From: Hoplostethus atlanticus
Taxonomy: Eukaryota; Chordata; Actinopteri; Trachichthyiformes; Trachichthyidae
NCBI GenBank assembly: GCA_034670405.1
Contig: JAXDDX010000056.1
Span: 1,240,501-1,304,500, forward strand
DNA length: 64,000 nucleotides
Direction of reading: 5' to 3'
Each line of letters begins with the position of its first letter. The first letter of the stretch is position 1. A program made the translations under genes and the position numbers. Positions 45,433-60,850 of this stretch are shown here, piece by piece. The notes under the pieces are model-generated. The model saw only the letters and a program-made list of their open reading frames with translations. It was not told where the DNA came from and did not search any database.

Positions 45433-48400
45433 CGAGCATGAATAAGCGCCTATGTGCAGCATGTGTAAGATAGGGAGTGCATGTGGGTTGTGTGGGTGTG
45501 TAAGCTCAATGTGTGTGTGTGTGTGGGAGAAAGAGTGAGTGAGAGAGGGGGATTTTGAAACCCATCTGTGATTACGTGTGTGTGTTCATGTGAGTGAGTG
45601 TGTGTGTGTGTTCAAGGCGGGAGGCTGGGACAATTACCTCAAGATGTTGAAGAAAGAGGAGAAACAGTCTAAATAGTCTCTCTCGCCCTCTTTCTCTGCA
45701 GCAGAATACAGTACATTCCATGTAATCTGACCTCGCTGGCTGCAGAAAGTCCAATCCGTCAGGCAATAACATCTTCATTATTTACAGAGACTTACAACAA
45801 CTCTAGAGAGAACGGACCGGAGCCACGCCAGGATGGAGAATCAAACTGAGGTGCACATAAAAACTGGAAAAAAATAGTTATTTCTTCGCTGACAAAAGGG
45901 TGGCATATCAGTGTGATAGAGAGAAGGGATAGAATAGAGGAAGAAAAGGGTGAAGTGAGAGGAAGGAGAGGAAAAAAAAGGAAAATTCTCAGATATTTCA
46001 AGAGAAGGGAGGCACCATTGTTGGGGTCAGGACTTGGCGCCAGTCAGATGAGCGGGGTTCAATGGTGCTTTCCTGAGAGGAAGTGTTTGATTGATTACTG
46101 TTCCATATTTTTTCTACTGTCAGAGGAACACACACACACACACACACACACACAGTAGAGGAATGGTGTGTGTAGGTATGTTTGTGTACTGTATGTCTGT
46201 GCACTCTACGTGGGTCTATACAGTTGCATCTATGCACACAACCCCAACTGCTTGTCATTGCATGTATGTGTGTGTGCATGTGCGTGTAAACGTGCATGTG
46301 TTTGGCCTGCGTGCTAGCATGTATGTGTGCTTCCTCGGCTTGGCTGCCCCGTGCTCGGTCATAGCCAGGGCAAACCGACCAGATGAGCAGAGAAGAACAA
46401 GTTAAGTGGGCATCCATGCTGCATTAATGAGGGGGATGGCAGAACCTGGCAACCCAGGCACGTAAACCACGGGCCCCTGGAAGGGCTTCAAAGGCTCGGC
46501 TGGCTCATCAGCTGGCGGGGAGCTAACCCCATCTGACAAGACATGGCACCCGCTCTGAGGGAGAGAACGCCTCACCTTCCCACGCACTCTGTAGCAAGCA
46601 AGGAGAATGTGTGTGTGTGTGTGTGTGTGTTTGTGCGTGTGGGTGACAGTCTGTGTTTTAGAGAATGAGAGAGCAAGAAGTGTGTCTCGCATGTGCGTGT
46701 GAGTGTAGGTATATGTTGTGTGTGTCCGTGTGTAACAGCAAAGTAATACTTCATGCTCAGAGAGAGACAACCCATGCTGAGTGACAAGTGTGAAAGTTAA
46801 AGCACCAAATGGATTACACTTCAAAAAGGACCGCGTGTGTGTGTGTGTCAACAACTCAAACATTGACCAGGTGAAGTCAGCTTTTTAATCATTAGCCACT
46901 TTTCCACGACAAGGCCAAGCAGGGCTTACTGGCGGCTAGGGACGGCTCAAAATGTTTTAAACTCCGGATTGAATGCCACTACGCCATTCATGAGGAATAA
47001 CGGATCATATCAGAAATCATCTTAGTTGCAAATGCAGAACAAATGACAGAAATGTTAGCGATGTAAATACTTTGTACACTCTGGAATGACTATCATACCT
47101 CTGGCAAGCCCCGCGTGGCCCTGAAGTGGAAATGAGGCTGTCGACTCGATGCCAGGGGGACCTTGGACCTGGGCACATATACTGTTACAGTACAGAAGGT
47201 GTGTTCACTGCTACAGAAAAGAATGTTTTGCCATTGGCGCACGGCATGAAGAAAAAAGAAAGGTCGTCACATTCACGCTTTGAAAATATCACCCTTTCTG
47301 CCTCTAATTATACCTTATGCAACCCCACATTCCTATGAGGAACAAGACGTGTTTGTCAAAAGAGATAACTGTCAGGACAGATATGAAAGGATGTTTTGAT
47401 GGCACCACTTTAAACTGATGAGATAGTCCTTTCTACTCTTAAAACTTCTTCGTCTACTAAGAAACTGTCTGGTGAAATTGTGAGTACACCAGCCGATTTG
47501 GCAGGTTTACGTCAATTGAAAAGATGTTAAGTTAACACTCCCGTTCACTGAGGTGCAAGATAGTTAGTGTCCCACAGTAAATGCAACATGACATGACATG
47601 CAACATGACATGACGTTAACAATGGACACTGTAGTGGTGAAATGGAGCTGCAACAGAACATACAGACAGTCCACTGCCAAGCCCTCTCCCAAATGTCATT
47701 CATCTGTTGTTTGGTCTTTTGTCTCTGTAAATGGCCAACACATGCAACACATGGGAGAGTAATTAAGGGTGAGGACCAAATATAAGCCCCCAGCTTTGAT
47801 TTCATGAGATTAAATCCAACTGGTTGCCAGACTGCCATTCTTCTGGCCTAATCAAAGGATTAAGGGCATAGGGCATAGGGCACCGACTCTGCAAGTGGCC
47901 TGATCATCTAGAAAATAATTAAGCCGTGGCACTGCTGTTTCATTCTGTCACACCCACGCTGTGCAGAACGGACCATTAAAGCATTTACATTTTTTTTTTA
48001 TTGAACTCGTAACGGCTTCACATGTGCACATGACTACAATACTATTAGAAAAGCAAGTGATTTTCATTTATTTATTTTTTTATTTCAGTTTGTCATAAAT
48101 CCCAGCCACACACATGCAAGCACCTTCACGCACATACATTCACACAAACTTCACACACACACACACACACACACATTTACCAGCCAGCCGCACACAGCTT
48201 CAGGCGTGTGAAGAGGTCAGCTGACCCTGCGAGGGTGGTGACAACGAGTGAAGGAGACAGGCAGGGGATGCATCACTTCGCTGGACGGGATGTGTGATAG
48301 CAACGAGACACATGTCTGTGTTACTGTCTCCTGGAATACCTATAAATAAACTCTCTCTCTCTCTCTCCGTCTCTCCCTCTTAGGATGTCATGGCAGACCG

Positions 48401-51073
48401 ATCAATACCCAGACATGAGAGATTTGAGAGGTCTTCAATTGCCAGTCAATAGACATTAACAACCCTTAGTGCATCAAAGAGCCCCAGCTGACCTCTGTGA
48501 AACTTGATGAGTACAACGGGTACACGTACATGCACATAAATACTCCGGAGACAGACGATCAGATTAAGTCAGTACTTTGACTGAAGTGTTTACATGCTTC
48601 AAAGTAAAAGAGCTTCACAAACGGGGTCAAATGTCCTGCACATTTATGTACGTTATTTTAGGCCTTGTAACAATAGATCAGGACCAAAAATGGGTCACAT
48701 GTAAGAGGATGTTTTAAAGAGCCTGGGGCCCTGGGTAAGACTGGACAATATACTACATTTGGGTCACCAAGAAGGTTCATGAACTCCTCGGCTACGGCTC
48801 TACTCACTTTTATAGCTTCAGTATGTTCAGTTGAGTATCTTCCCATTCCACGGACGTCCTAAAGAGCTGGTTTCTCGCTACCTCATGTTCAGTGACACTC
48901 ACGGCCCTTGACACAGAAGGCCAAGGGTCATAACTCTTGACTAATCCAGGGGAATGTTGTGCCCCATCAATGAATCAGTCAACCAGCTAGAATTTTCCAC
49001 TCGCACAGAAGAAAAATGGTGGCAAATTACTGTGGGATTTACTGTGTTGCTGCGTATTTCCTTTATTTGTTTTAAATAGCAGTGTTATTGTGTAAAACAG
49101 AGCCTTAAAGCAAAAGCTGCATGATCTCTTTTGTTTAAATACATCTGAGTATCACACCACTATTTAGAGGGGATAATTTGTTGGGGGGATGAAATACCCT
49201 TTGTGAGAAGAAATGACAGTACTTTTACTTGTTCGTTAAATTGAAGTTAATGCCGACATTTTTCCACCATAAATATTTGGGAAAGCGTAAAAAGGAAAAC
49301 AGCAATTTACCTTATCCCCTTTGATAAGATTTAAACCAACACCTACACAGACCTGTTGTCTAGATGTCTGGATGTCTAGGTGTCGTCAACACAGAAACCC
49401 ACGGTGCCCATGAAAGGCTTTGTGGAGGAGGCTTAGGAGATGGCCCACTTTACCTCAAACAACCCACTACCCACCACAGTGTGTAAACAAACACCAGAAG
49501 GCATTGTGGGTAGAGAACGTCCTCCCGGAGCCCGTGGCCCTCTTTAACCTCATTCCTCTCCCCCCGTCGCCACGGTTTCACCACCACAAACCCCATGGCA
49601 ACCCCCCCATTTACATGAATCTGCATACCACCCGGTTCCATTAACGTCGGTCTGACTTGACTGCTGAGCTGGCGAAGGGCGCGCTTATGTAAGCAGAGTC
49701 TAACTGGGTGCAGTTGGATGGTAAATACAGAGGACGTTCCTCAATAAGTATAACCCTCAACCCCTTTATTATCTGGCTCTGAAAATCCCATCCACCATGT
49801 GGGTTCTGATGCAATGTGCAGAATAAGGCTTTTTCCCCCAATTCTATGAGAATGATATTTTCTTTCCGTTGACATCATCTAGTGGCTTTATTGCCGTTCA
49901 CACAAAAAAATAAAGAGACCTCTCATTTCATTCTAATGCAAATCAGAGAGAGAGAGCAGGCTAGAGTGAACCTGGAGATCTTCCACCCAATCCAAGCGCT
50001 GACATAAATCACTTCATCTATCTTGCTAGGGTGTTTGACAGACTTGTTCTATCTGTGCTATGGTTGACTACATCTCTAAAGACCCACAGCATCACCTGCG
50101 ACAAACAACCGGGGCAACCCCATAAACAAATACTAAGGATAACAATTGTATTTTACACAAAATAAGCCTTTTGGAAAGAGACACCCCTCCATTCACAAAC
50201 ACCAGCTGACGGATACAATAAAAAGACCTCTCAAAGGCTAATAAGTAATTGCCACAAAGGGGAAAAGATCTTATGTAAGAGCAGTTCAGATGGACACTGA
50301 TCTCATCCAGCCGAAGCTACAACTGGATTGATGGTTGGACTGGACTTCAATAGCCTTCGCCTCGCCTCAGTGTTCTGAGATGTGGCGAAATTAAGCGAAG
50401 GCGACGTCGCTATTCTCTCCCGTCGTCCATTAGAAAGGAAATGAGAGAATGAGAGAGAGAGAGAGGGAGAGGCAGAGATAGACAGAGAGATATTGTGCAG
50501 ACAAGACAGAAACAGACATAATAGTCAAGGGAATTCTATTATATTCTATTATGAATGGTTAGCGTTGGCTCGAGGCTAGACTGCAGAATTACAACAGCTT
50601 GGTCCCAACTACAGGACAGGACAGGGCTAGCCAGGACATTATCTATGTCACTGAATTTACCCCCCAAATATAATCAGAGAGATTCTTTGTGCCTACGGAC
50701 ATTTTTCAGCTGGGCTTTAGATTCAAGTAAGCATCATGATTTCTCCTCATCTCTCCTGTAATCACTTTGAGTCGGCCCCGGCAAACCGTGGAGGAAAACT
50801 GACCGATGTATCTGGCTGTGAGTCCCAGGCATCCTCATCCTCTGTTGCGAGACAGAACGATCCGAGACATATCCGAACAGGGACATGCTGTCTGACACAC
50901 ACACACAGAAACAGGATATTTTTAACCCCTAATGTAAAATCTTCTTGTAAGAGGCGGCAGCAGCAAAATAACTTTTTAATCTTCCAAGTGGCGGAACACA
51001 TTTCTTTTCCCCTGGCAATGGTGAGATGCCTACAGCTTCAGAGAGAGAGAGAAAAAGAGACTGCATATGCTTG

Positions 51074-51107
<34 letters not shown>

Positions 51108-51369
51108 TGAGAGATAAAGATGAAAGAAAAAGTTTACTGTCCCAAGCAATCATTAGGCTGTATTCTTAGTTGCTGCTGCTGCTGCTGCTGCAATGCCTAC
51201 AAGGTCTATTGGACCTGCCAAGCACTATCAAGGTGTCTCATCTTCTCTAATTGTTTCCAGGTCATGTGACTATGAGAGCAGTGCTCCCCACCCTGGCTGA
51301 TGAGATGACAAAATAGCATCTCTCTCATTTTCTTCCTCCCCTACTTTTCTCTATCCTATCCTTACCTTT

Positions 51370-51590
51370 ACTATATTTTTATAAAGTGCTCTTATTGTAA
51401 ATATTGTGTTGTTTTTTATATAGAGCTCTTACTGTGACATTGTAAATATTGTGTTGGTTTTTTTATTGTAAACAGTGTGAACCTGTTATTTGCCCTTTGC
51501 ACATTTCTGCTGAGCATTGCCACTTTACATTTCACTGCACACCTCGTGTGTGTATGTGACAAATAAACTTCTTGAACTTGAACTTGAACT
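51370..51590 (+). mobile_element. Non-LTR retroposon 3' end with TTGAAC tail
   Basis: The stretch ends GTGTGTATGTGACAAATAAA, then CTTCTTGAACTTGAACTTGAACT, a tandem 6-base tail typical of CR1/Rex-type LINE 3' ends in fish. The body carries an internal duplication of ATTGTAAATATTGTGTTG and the phrase CATTTCACTGCACACCT, also typical. No coding part remains. Confidence 0.55.
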
Positions 51591-52049
51591 CTTCTTTTCT
51601 CCTTCACTGCCTTATTGATTGCTCCATCCTCCACCTGGCCTTGTCATGCCTGGCTTGTCATTACCCCCGGCCTCCCCGACTACCCCACTCTCTCTCTCAT
51701 GCAGGCCTGAGTGTGTTGACCTCCAAAAGAGAGAGGGGCATAGCATCGAGTTGACCCTGCGTCAAGTTACAAAGTTTTAAAACTTTTAGATACCAGTACA
51801 AAGTAGACTTCCTGTTGCTTTTGAATAATCATATAGTTAAGGTTCACAAAAAAATAATCTTGCCCGGTGTAGGGAGTTGTATTGTAAACCATCCGTGGTA
51901 TCAGTGTCTATTAACAGAGACAGAATGGTGTCATTCCCTTTTACTCAAATCTGATTGGCCAATTTGGGGTTTTAGAGAAGTGCAGGTCAAGTGAAGAGAG
52001 GCATCACTGTCTAATTTAGAGGTCAGGGGGGGATTTAGTGAATGAGGGT

Positions 52050-52050
<1 letters not shown>

Positions 52051-52098
<48 letters not shown>
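52051..52098. repeat. (CA)24 microsatellite
   Basis: A pure CA run in ccdc85c intron 1. Confidence 0.95.
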
Positions 52099-52101
<3 letters not shown>

Positions 52102-52214
52102 AAGTACGTGTATAAAAAGCAGATTGAAAGGTCTCTATAGTTCTCTAGTGTACAGAATCAATAAAACAAGCCCCACTTAAACCTAATATTGCTCCATCCG
52201 AGTGGTAGCGATCA

Positions 52215-52270
52215 ATCACAAGTCGAGTCAAGTTTATTTAGCCTTTTATCACCAACAAGCCTCAAAGGAC
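52215..52270 (+). repeat. Possible interspersed repeat start
   Basis: AAGTCGAGTCAAGTTTATTT and the following AGCCTTTTATCACC resemble the common fish repeat GTCAAGTCAAGTTTATTTATAGC. The match is short and the family was not resolved. Confidence 0.35.
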
Positions 52271-52801
52271 CTTAGAGGCCTAACTAGGACAAGCTGATAG
52301 ACAATCGCCACTAAACATTTAATTGTGACTAATAAAAGCAGTGCTCCCAGTTCCCACCATGAAGAGAACAATGACATTTATGACTGAAACAAGCTTAAAA
52401 TTGAGGGCATTATATTTGATATCATCAGACGATGGTGTGGATTATGGTATTATATTTCATGTAGCAGGAGGGACAGCTCTAAATGTCATTATACACTGCT
52501 GTGGTAGATCATAAGAGTCCTAATTCCATAACAGCCATCACAGTATCCAAGCCCTCCATCCTTTTAATAGGTAGAAACCCTGCCTTTGACTTAATAGCCA
52601 TTAGGTTTATTAGTGTGGCTTGTACAGGAGGGAAAGTACACACACACACAAACACTCACACACACACACACACACAGTCACACACACACCGAGGGGAGAA
52701 TCATGGGGACAAATTCCATTAGCGAGAGACTAGAGGTTTATAGACAGATGGTTAACCTGCCCTGAATCAATCTGATGAAGACTACAGTAGGACAGTAGTA
52801 G

Positions 52802-52933
<132 letters not shown>

Positions 52934-55900
52934 CATAAAGCCTAATGGGAATTTCGTCAACCGGTCATTTCATCATATAAGACCTCCTTCACACCCAATC
53001 TTCTGGTCGTCAAGTCACACTCATCCGGTTTCTCACTTTATGATGCATGGCTATCATTTACACACCAGGGTGGTCACAGAGAGGCAGTTTGGCTTGATAA
53101 GTCCTCTGCTGGGGCAGAATCTTAGTCAAGTCTCATCAATCAAGAAGACCATAGTCCCCTAAGGTTTTTCAGAGACTGGATGGGGCTCCAATGTTGAACC
53201 ACAGAATACTGAAATTTGTTCCCAAATAAAAAAATTTAAAAAAACAGCTGATGTGACTGGATATGCTATGCTGCCATTTCATTCCAAAGCCACTGCACTG
53301 TGGGGACTGTGGGTTGAACGAAATACTTAGACTAGTGCGCAAATAGTCTTAAAAAAATAGGGTACATTTGGTTTGATCAGACTCCACAGAAGCCTTCAAA
53401 ATCAGCCAGGATGAATGAATGAGCCAATAAAGACCCATACTGAAAGGCTGTAAGAGTCAATGACAAATTTAAGCTCACTTACTAGTTTTGACTGGTCATT
53501 TATGCCAAGGCATCGTCAAGCAAACATTGAGATTGCTCATCTGATCTTGCAGATGATGCATCCATCTGCAAGTGAGGCTCTCTCGGTGTCAAGACACCTC
53601 TGACCTTTACCACCACAGACTCAAGGCACTGTAGACATCGTAGATGAGTCAACAGCAAATACAAGACTAACTTTAGCTCACTGTCCCAGTACTTGTGACT
53701 GGGTTTTTTTTCCTCCTTTTCACCCAGGGCTGGACAACACAGTTGGGTCACACACTATGTGGCCTCCATTGTCTGCGGCTGAGCCAGCTGTCCTTTGGGA
53801 GTCGCTAATGTGTCAGCCCGCATTAGCAGTGACTGACGTAGATCAGAATGGGCCAGTGGTGACCAGGTGGTCTCTCTGACTCAATGGATCTTACTTACAG
53901 CACCGCAGCGGAAAGGTCATCAGTAAATCACCAACAGAAAGAGGGAGAAAAAAGGGGAATGGAGGGAGGGAGGCAGGAGGGAAGAGGAGGTCCAGAGTTT
54001 TCAAATTTACACGGCTTAGTGTGGACGTGGCCTTTATTATACTAGTATGTCAGTACCATGTTACATTGTAAATTGTTGTGGAGTCTCTGCATCTGTTACA
54101 CGAGATGAACTCCTATACAATTTAATCGAAAGTGATTCTGACTTTGGTTCTGACAGGAAAGACGGAGGGAGGAAGAGAGAAGTTAAATCAATCCTGTAGC
54201 TAACTGTCTCTATCCTTTGTTGTGTTTTTAAATGAAGGGGTCATCCAGTCTCTCATCATCTACTGTAAAAAGCCCCAGATTAGCAAACAGGAACATATGC
54301 TAGCCCTTTGTCCAGGTTTTCATCCTGGTGTCATTCTCTCTCTTTTAGAATTGGATCCAGTTTATTGTTTTGTTTATGTCTGTGGCCTCATCAGAATGAC
54401 CAAAAGAAAGGCTTATTAAAACTCAAACGCTGCCGGCTAAAGGCTGATGTCAGCATAGTTTTTTTTTGCCTCGCTTGCTTAATTATTAGCTTTATGCAAC
54501 ACAAATACATTTTAATGCACGCTAGCACTATCTAAGTGACACTGTATACAGCACTGAAATTTATGATCATCTAAATCCCATACATAACTCTAATGTCAAA
54601 AGGCAACAACAGCTCTTTTCTCTGACCTGTGGAAAACCCCCTCCCCTCCCATCTCTTACTCCTTTCTCTCCACATGTAGACTCCCATGAGGCAGTTCAGC
54701 AATAGGGCATGCTCACAGACGTCGACGCAAGACTTACATAACTGACTCAGTGTTACTATTACGACAGACATAATGACAGTATTTTGTGTTTATTGCACCT
54801 TTCGTCCAAGTTCCTGTCAGCAAGTTCTTCTTATTGGCATTCTCCAGACATTTAAAAGGCAAGGCAAGGCCCCACCCATGATCGATTAACAACTAGGGTC
54901 TTGAAATAATTACAATTGTAGATGTAATTTCTCATACTGAATCCATAACTCATAGCAAAACTGTAAATAAATCAACTTTAGACCAATACTGAGATATTTG
55001 ATGCCATCTGAACAGCTGGACACACTCCAAGCTGGATAAAGAGGAACGATCCTCTTTATTTCAGATGTGTTATGAAACATACTGATGGTAACGTGCAAAT
55101 CAATCCCGTTCTAAAGCCACACAGCTACAACATGGATTTGCTCTAAAGGGATTCTGCAGGGTTTGTTGGGTTCAATTGCCTGGAATTGATCTGGAACGTT
55201 GAGCTGGAATGTATGTGTGCCTGTGTACACATGCAATACAGTGCGTTATATATAGTGTATAGTGATGTCACAGAGCGAAAGCAGGAAGTGTATCCAATTC
55301 AATACTAATGTGATACCAAACGATACTTGTTCAAACTTCAAAGCATCAAAAGCCAACAAACCCTAACCCTGTATAATTTAATTTAGCCTATTGTAAGGAT
55401 TAAAAATAAAAAAAAATAAAATGCTTTTGAGAAAGTGTACTAAGGTGGAGTTAAGGACGCTTGGGAAGACCGTTTTACTTGAGGGCCTTTTCACAAAGTG
55501 CAACCACACCTTCACCCCATTCTCTTCGGCCTGTGGAAAAGAGGCACTCTGAGTCAAAAGCACACTGAGGCAGTTTTTTGTGTTGTTGAGTTGGGTGGGT
55601 GTGTCTGGCATGCAGCCAATAGCCTTGCACGAAAATATGTACCTCACATTGGTGCACTGACAATAACAAATAAAGCAGAAACAAAACGCAACTGGCGATT
55701 GGCTGTGAAGAAATTCATTCATTTTTATTAATTTGTCAGTGCTCTGATAGATATTTCAGGCCTCTCAGTCTTTTCCTGTCTGTTTGTCACATAGTTGAGT
55801 TTTTTCCCCCCCTCTTTTTCCCCTCTCACCTCTCAGCCACAGCAGCTGAGGTGTCAGGGATGGCCAAGCTCCAGCTGTGGCCCCTAACAGTAGCACCCTC

Positions 55901-58876
55901 CTCTTCCCACCTCTTTTCCCCCTTTCTACCTCTTATTCTCCATTTCCCTATCTCTCTTTTTCTCTCCTCTCATATCATCTTCTTCCTTATCTTGCCCTCT
56001 CCTATCCCCTTTTTTTTCCTCTCTCTCCCTTCCTCCTCTCCTAATCCCACCTCTCCTCCTCGTCCACATCTCTCTCTGCTCTCCTCATTTGTCTTATTTC
56101 CCTCCTCCTCTGTCCCCACGAGATGACGGCAGCTGATGTGGGCTCCCTAAAAACCCCTCTCTCAGCCTTTCCATCCATTTGGTAAACCGCACTGGCATAG
56201 CTGTGGTAAATGCAAAGTCAACACAATAGGAATCGACTCCATACCACTGCTTTCATTCTACATGGCGGGCTTTTACAATACATTCTCTCATCCAGCATTT
56301 CCCAAAAGGAACAGCCTTTTCGTGCATCGTATTGACTAAAAGAAGGCCTGACAGATATATAGGTACACGGCCTAGCAGACATTAGGACAGAAAGGAATGA
56401 TGGCCTCTAATAAAAAACTTGCCGCCAGCAAGGAAAATGTGGCTCTACAGGCATTTCTCTGCAGCAAGTTTCAACTTGTTTAGAAGTTGCACAAACAGAA
56501 AGAATGAAACGTGACAAGAGAAACTTGTCAAAAGGACAGAGGGAGATACAGAAAGACACCGAGAGCAAAGAGGTGGCACGCCGAAAAAGTGCGGGAGAGC
56601 ACACCCCATAATACAGAGTCAAAGGGTGTAGTATCCTAGCAACAAGAGAAAAGAGAAGCTGCTTGCTCTGCAGTGTCCTCTATTGCTCCTGGATCTTCAA
56701 CCTTGAGCCTTTCTGTCAGAGGTTCTTCTCAATGGTCCTCTAGGAGACTTTCATCCTTCCTCCCATCCTTCATCCTTCTACACAATCTCCCAGAACACCC
56801 TGCTGCACCGTTATAATGCTACTATCCTAAGTGTGTACGCAATATAACACTATCTTCTCTTAAACCTCTTCTAAAGGGTTTAAGAGAGTGCCTCGGTTCA
56901 TACGGCGCATATCATGCGCAGGGCTACGTGCCATGTATTTAAAAGAGTGGTGGGCAGAGATACTGGATCCTGCTCTTCAAATCCTGTTTAAATGGAGAAC
57001 CCCCCAAACTCTCTGCCGTGTTTCAGAGAGCCTCGGCAGAGCTACAACATCAATGGTTTAATCCCCTTACATCTTTTGTTGACAGAGAGACAGAGAGAGA
57101 GACAGAGAGAGAGAGAGAACATAGGAGATAACATGAAACATTTCCTACAATCCCTCTGGGCTGGTTTTTGTTTCTCAATGAATCTAACCCAATGGGATCA
57201 TGGGATGATGGGTAGCTACAGGTAGACATTCCCATACTCTGAGTTGGTGAAGACTTTAAGCGCAATCATCAAAGACATGTACTGAGAGTGTGACTTTTTC
57301 CTCTGTACAGCGGTGCGTGAGAGGTAAGTTACGGGTGGGTCGATTGACTTCACTCCCCAAAAAACAGCAGCGGAGCGGAAGCAGCGCGAGATCAGAATGG
57401 GAGAGGCCACTGTGGCGGAGACGAGAGACGAGCAGGCTATAATTGGCTGTCAAGCGAGTGAGAAGAGGCTGCGATATGCTGTGTGATGCCCCTCTGAGGA
57501 TGAATAACAGGATTGATTCGCCTCATCTGATGCCTAACTCAGCCGACTATTTGCAAAGCTATGCGGTCCATACTGAGGAAAAACGAACTGCAACGAAAAC
57601 CAAGCGAGGATGCTGTGTTTGTAGAGATGGTCTGGTGTTGTATTCTGCCCCTCTCTTCCATCTATCCTCCACTGATCGTCTCTAAAACGGAACTCTCTCC
57701 ATAGTCACAACTCTAGCTTCTACCCTTCATCTATCAATCTCCATCGCATCACCTTTTAGACCGAGCATCGTGGCAAGACTCCAGACTCCAGAGCCAAGCA
57801 GCCTGTGTGTAATCAGACGTGATCTGTACTTCTGCTAAACCCGGTGCTAACAACTCTGCTGTTCAGGTTAAAAGAGGATAGGAGGGAGACCCAGGAACAT
57901 CTCCAGGGTTTTAGATAATCGCGTTGTCATCCCCAACGGTTGTTCCAAGTTAATACTAATCTAATACCGTGAATATCAAATATGCTGAGAAGAAGTAAAA
58001 AGCTAAAAGGGATTTGTATTTGTACCTCTCTCTTTGTCCCCCCCCCCCCCCCATCCATCCACCCACCAAGTTTGCCAGGCATTCATAATCATTCAGAAAA
58101 AACCCTTTCCATGATCCTGCGTTTTCATATGATTATCGGATTTCACCTAAGCTCTTTACGATAGTCACAGTCATATCAGTGGAATTGAACACTTGGCGTT
58201 CAGCTGATACCCGGCGAGGGGGGTGGGGGGGTGGAAATAAATAATGATTTTGATCAGCCTGGATAATCTGAAGCTGAGCCCAGTTAAGTGGGGTGGCCTT
58301 GATTTTTTTTTTGATGTTTAAATGGAATTTGAACAGGCATCAGATTGTCAATCATGAGTGTCATTAACAGAGAGACTGAGAAAAAAGGTGCATCATTTTT
58401 TAACAAATATTCGACACGGAGGGGCAAGAGAACGTTGGCGAAGTTTAAAACTGGCCCGATCTTTCCTGTGTGACTCACGTTATCTCTTATTATCTTCCTC
58501 TTTCACCTCTACCTTGTATACCGCCTAATAAAGCCGCAAGGTCATTTAAACAATCTAAAAACGCCATTGTGAAAAGGCCTTTAAACCCAATAGGAGACGA
58601 AACTGCAACTGTGACCATGTCTGCAAGAACAAACTCCACCACTGCTTCAAAAACACTGATCCTCCACTGTGTGTGTGTGTCTGTGTGTGAGTGAGAGAGA
58701 GAGAAAGAAAGAGAGAATTTCTTCCCCTTTTATAAAGAAACTGTCAGGACACTGAGAACAAATGTTTATTCAGTCTTCCTTCCCTAAATAGCAACTTCTA
58801 CCCATGCCATGTACAGGCCATCCATCATAAGGCCCCCAGCCAAGTCTACTAAAGGTTCAGGGAGGTGGAATGGACA

Positions 58877-59009
<133 letters not shown>

Positions 59010-59310
59010 GTGGACGACAATACACTGACAGATGGCCACAGTAGTCTTAATGCGGGGGGTAGATGGGGTGGGAGGGTCACACTGCAACCCCTCAAACTCT
59101 TCATCACTGTAACAGAAGACTCCAGCAAACCACTAATGATTTGACCCCCCCCCCCCCGCCCCCCCCTAAACCAAACAGCCAACTCCTCCTGAGACAGCAA
59201 AACCAGAAACAGAAAGACATAAACCAAAACAAGATGTGTTCCACAATCATACTGAATTCATTTTTTGACATGTTTAGAAAATCAAGAAAGATCTCCCTCT
59301 CTGAAATCAT

Positions 59311-59354
<44 letters not shown>

Positions 59355-60804
59355 CACCATTTACTGTTATTCATCCCTTCCCGTCTGAACTGTTGAACCA
59401 CGGCCTCTTTCCAGACTTCCAGTAACACAAGAACATTTAGAAAAGAAAAGGTCTGCCTCGAGGCCCATCCCAAACCAAAACAGAGACGTGTTTTCCCAAG
59501 TTACGCAGTCCCGTCTTGGCGCTTGAGAGAATGAAATCGGGGCTGCGAGAGGAAATTAGCCTTCAGTAAGGCAGCGCAAGGTTACCTAAAACCATTCCAA
59601 AAGCACTTCCTGAAGATGGAGCAACAGTGTCGAGCCTGAACAATTCATTCCAGATGCTTCGGCCGACCGTCAAACTCTCACATTATCTCATCCATCTCAT
59701 TGGGAGGGCCAGCCAGTCATATTTCACATTTTTTTGCAGGCTTGCTGGTTATGCAGAAAGGCCGAACTGAGCCATGCAATTAAGGTCAACTTCCACTGTG
59801 AACTTGACCGTGACCACTGTGTGTTGTTACCATCTCTCCCCCGGCGGCAGGAACCATTACAGGAAAAGACAACTGATCAACCGTTCCAACTTCAAAACAT
59901 TGCATGTCCTTTATGCTGACGTGTTGAATTTGTCAGTGCAGGAATTTTTCTTTTTTTGACACAACCACACCAATCACACACATTCCAAATGAATTATGTC
60001 TCTCAAACTGAAAACCCCGCTTACCAAAACTATTTGGCCATGTGGGACCCAGCGAATCTAGATCCTTGAATCCTTTGTGGCTCCAAGCCCACATTTTAAG
60101 CACCCGGGTGTGAAAGAAAACAATTTGTATCTGTTAAACTACGGGTCGGGGTGAGGTGACAGCGCCTGCTATCTCAATGCAAGCAAGGTGAAGACATTTG
60201 CTGAGTCTGGTCTCCGGTGTCACAGCAAACCAAAACCAAACAGCTGACGGGCAGAAAATCCAGGTGAACGCCTTGTTCCTCCCAGGCCTCGAGGGGAGCT
60301 GATGAAGAGGACGTCTCGGAGTTGCTGACTTTCGGCAACCTGGGACGGTTACCCTATCGAAGGTCGCCGGGTGGTGTTGCGTAGACAAAATCGGATTGCT
60401 GATACCGGAGTTTACGGGGGGCCGCCCGGGATGGACTTTGTCACGGTGCCACCCAGTTACTCATCATTCCCCCTCCTCCCTCGCTCGCTCTCTCCTTTGC
60501 GGCTTCATCAGTTGTTTGCATCTCATCCCATCTCACAGATAATACAGATCGATAAGGGTGCTGTGCCTCTCCCATTAAACCCTCAGTAAGCCAAGGACAA
60601 GCTGAGATGGGACAGAGGACAAGTGGGACATGGTTCCTCTCCTGTAACCTTCTACAGTCTAACCAATGTCCTTCACCATAAAATGTAAACTCCCATAGGA
60701 CCAATCAGGAGTACATGATTGAGTAATTATCAATTCTAAAGTAGAATTGCTGGGAGGGCCACGCCCTGTTTCTAATTTCAGAGGGTTACTTGGAAATAGC
60801 AAGT

Positions 60805-60850
<46 letters not shown>

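Noticed and set aside
46402-46863. Minus-strand open frame of 153 codons in ccdc85c intron 1
   Set aside because: Largely translated microsatellite flanks, with no known domain.
55850-56126. Plus-strand open frame rich in Ser, Leu and Pro
   Set aside because: It is a pyrimidine-rich tract translated; no domain, no splice support.
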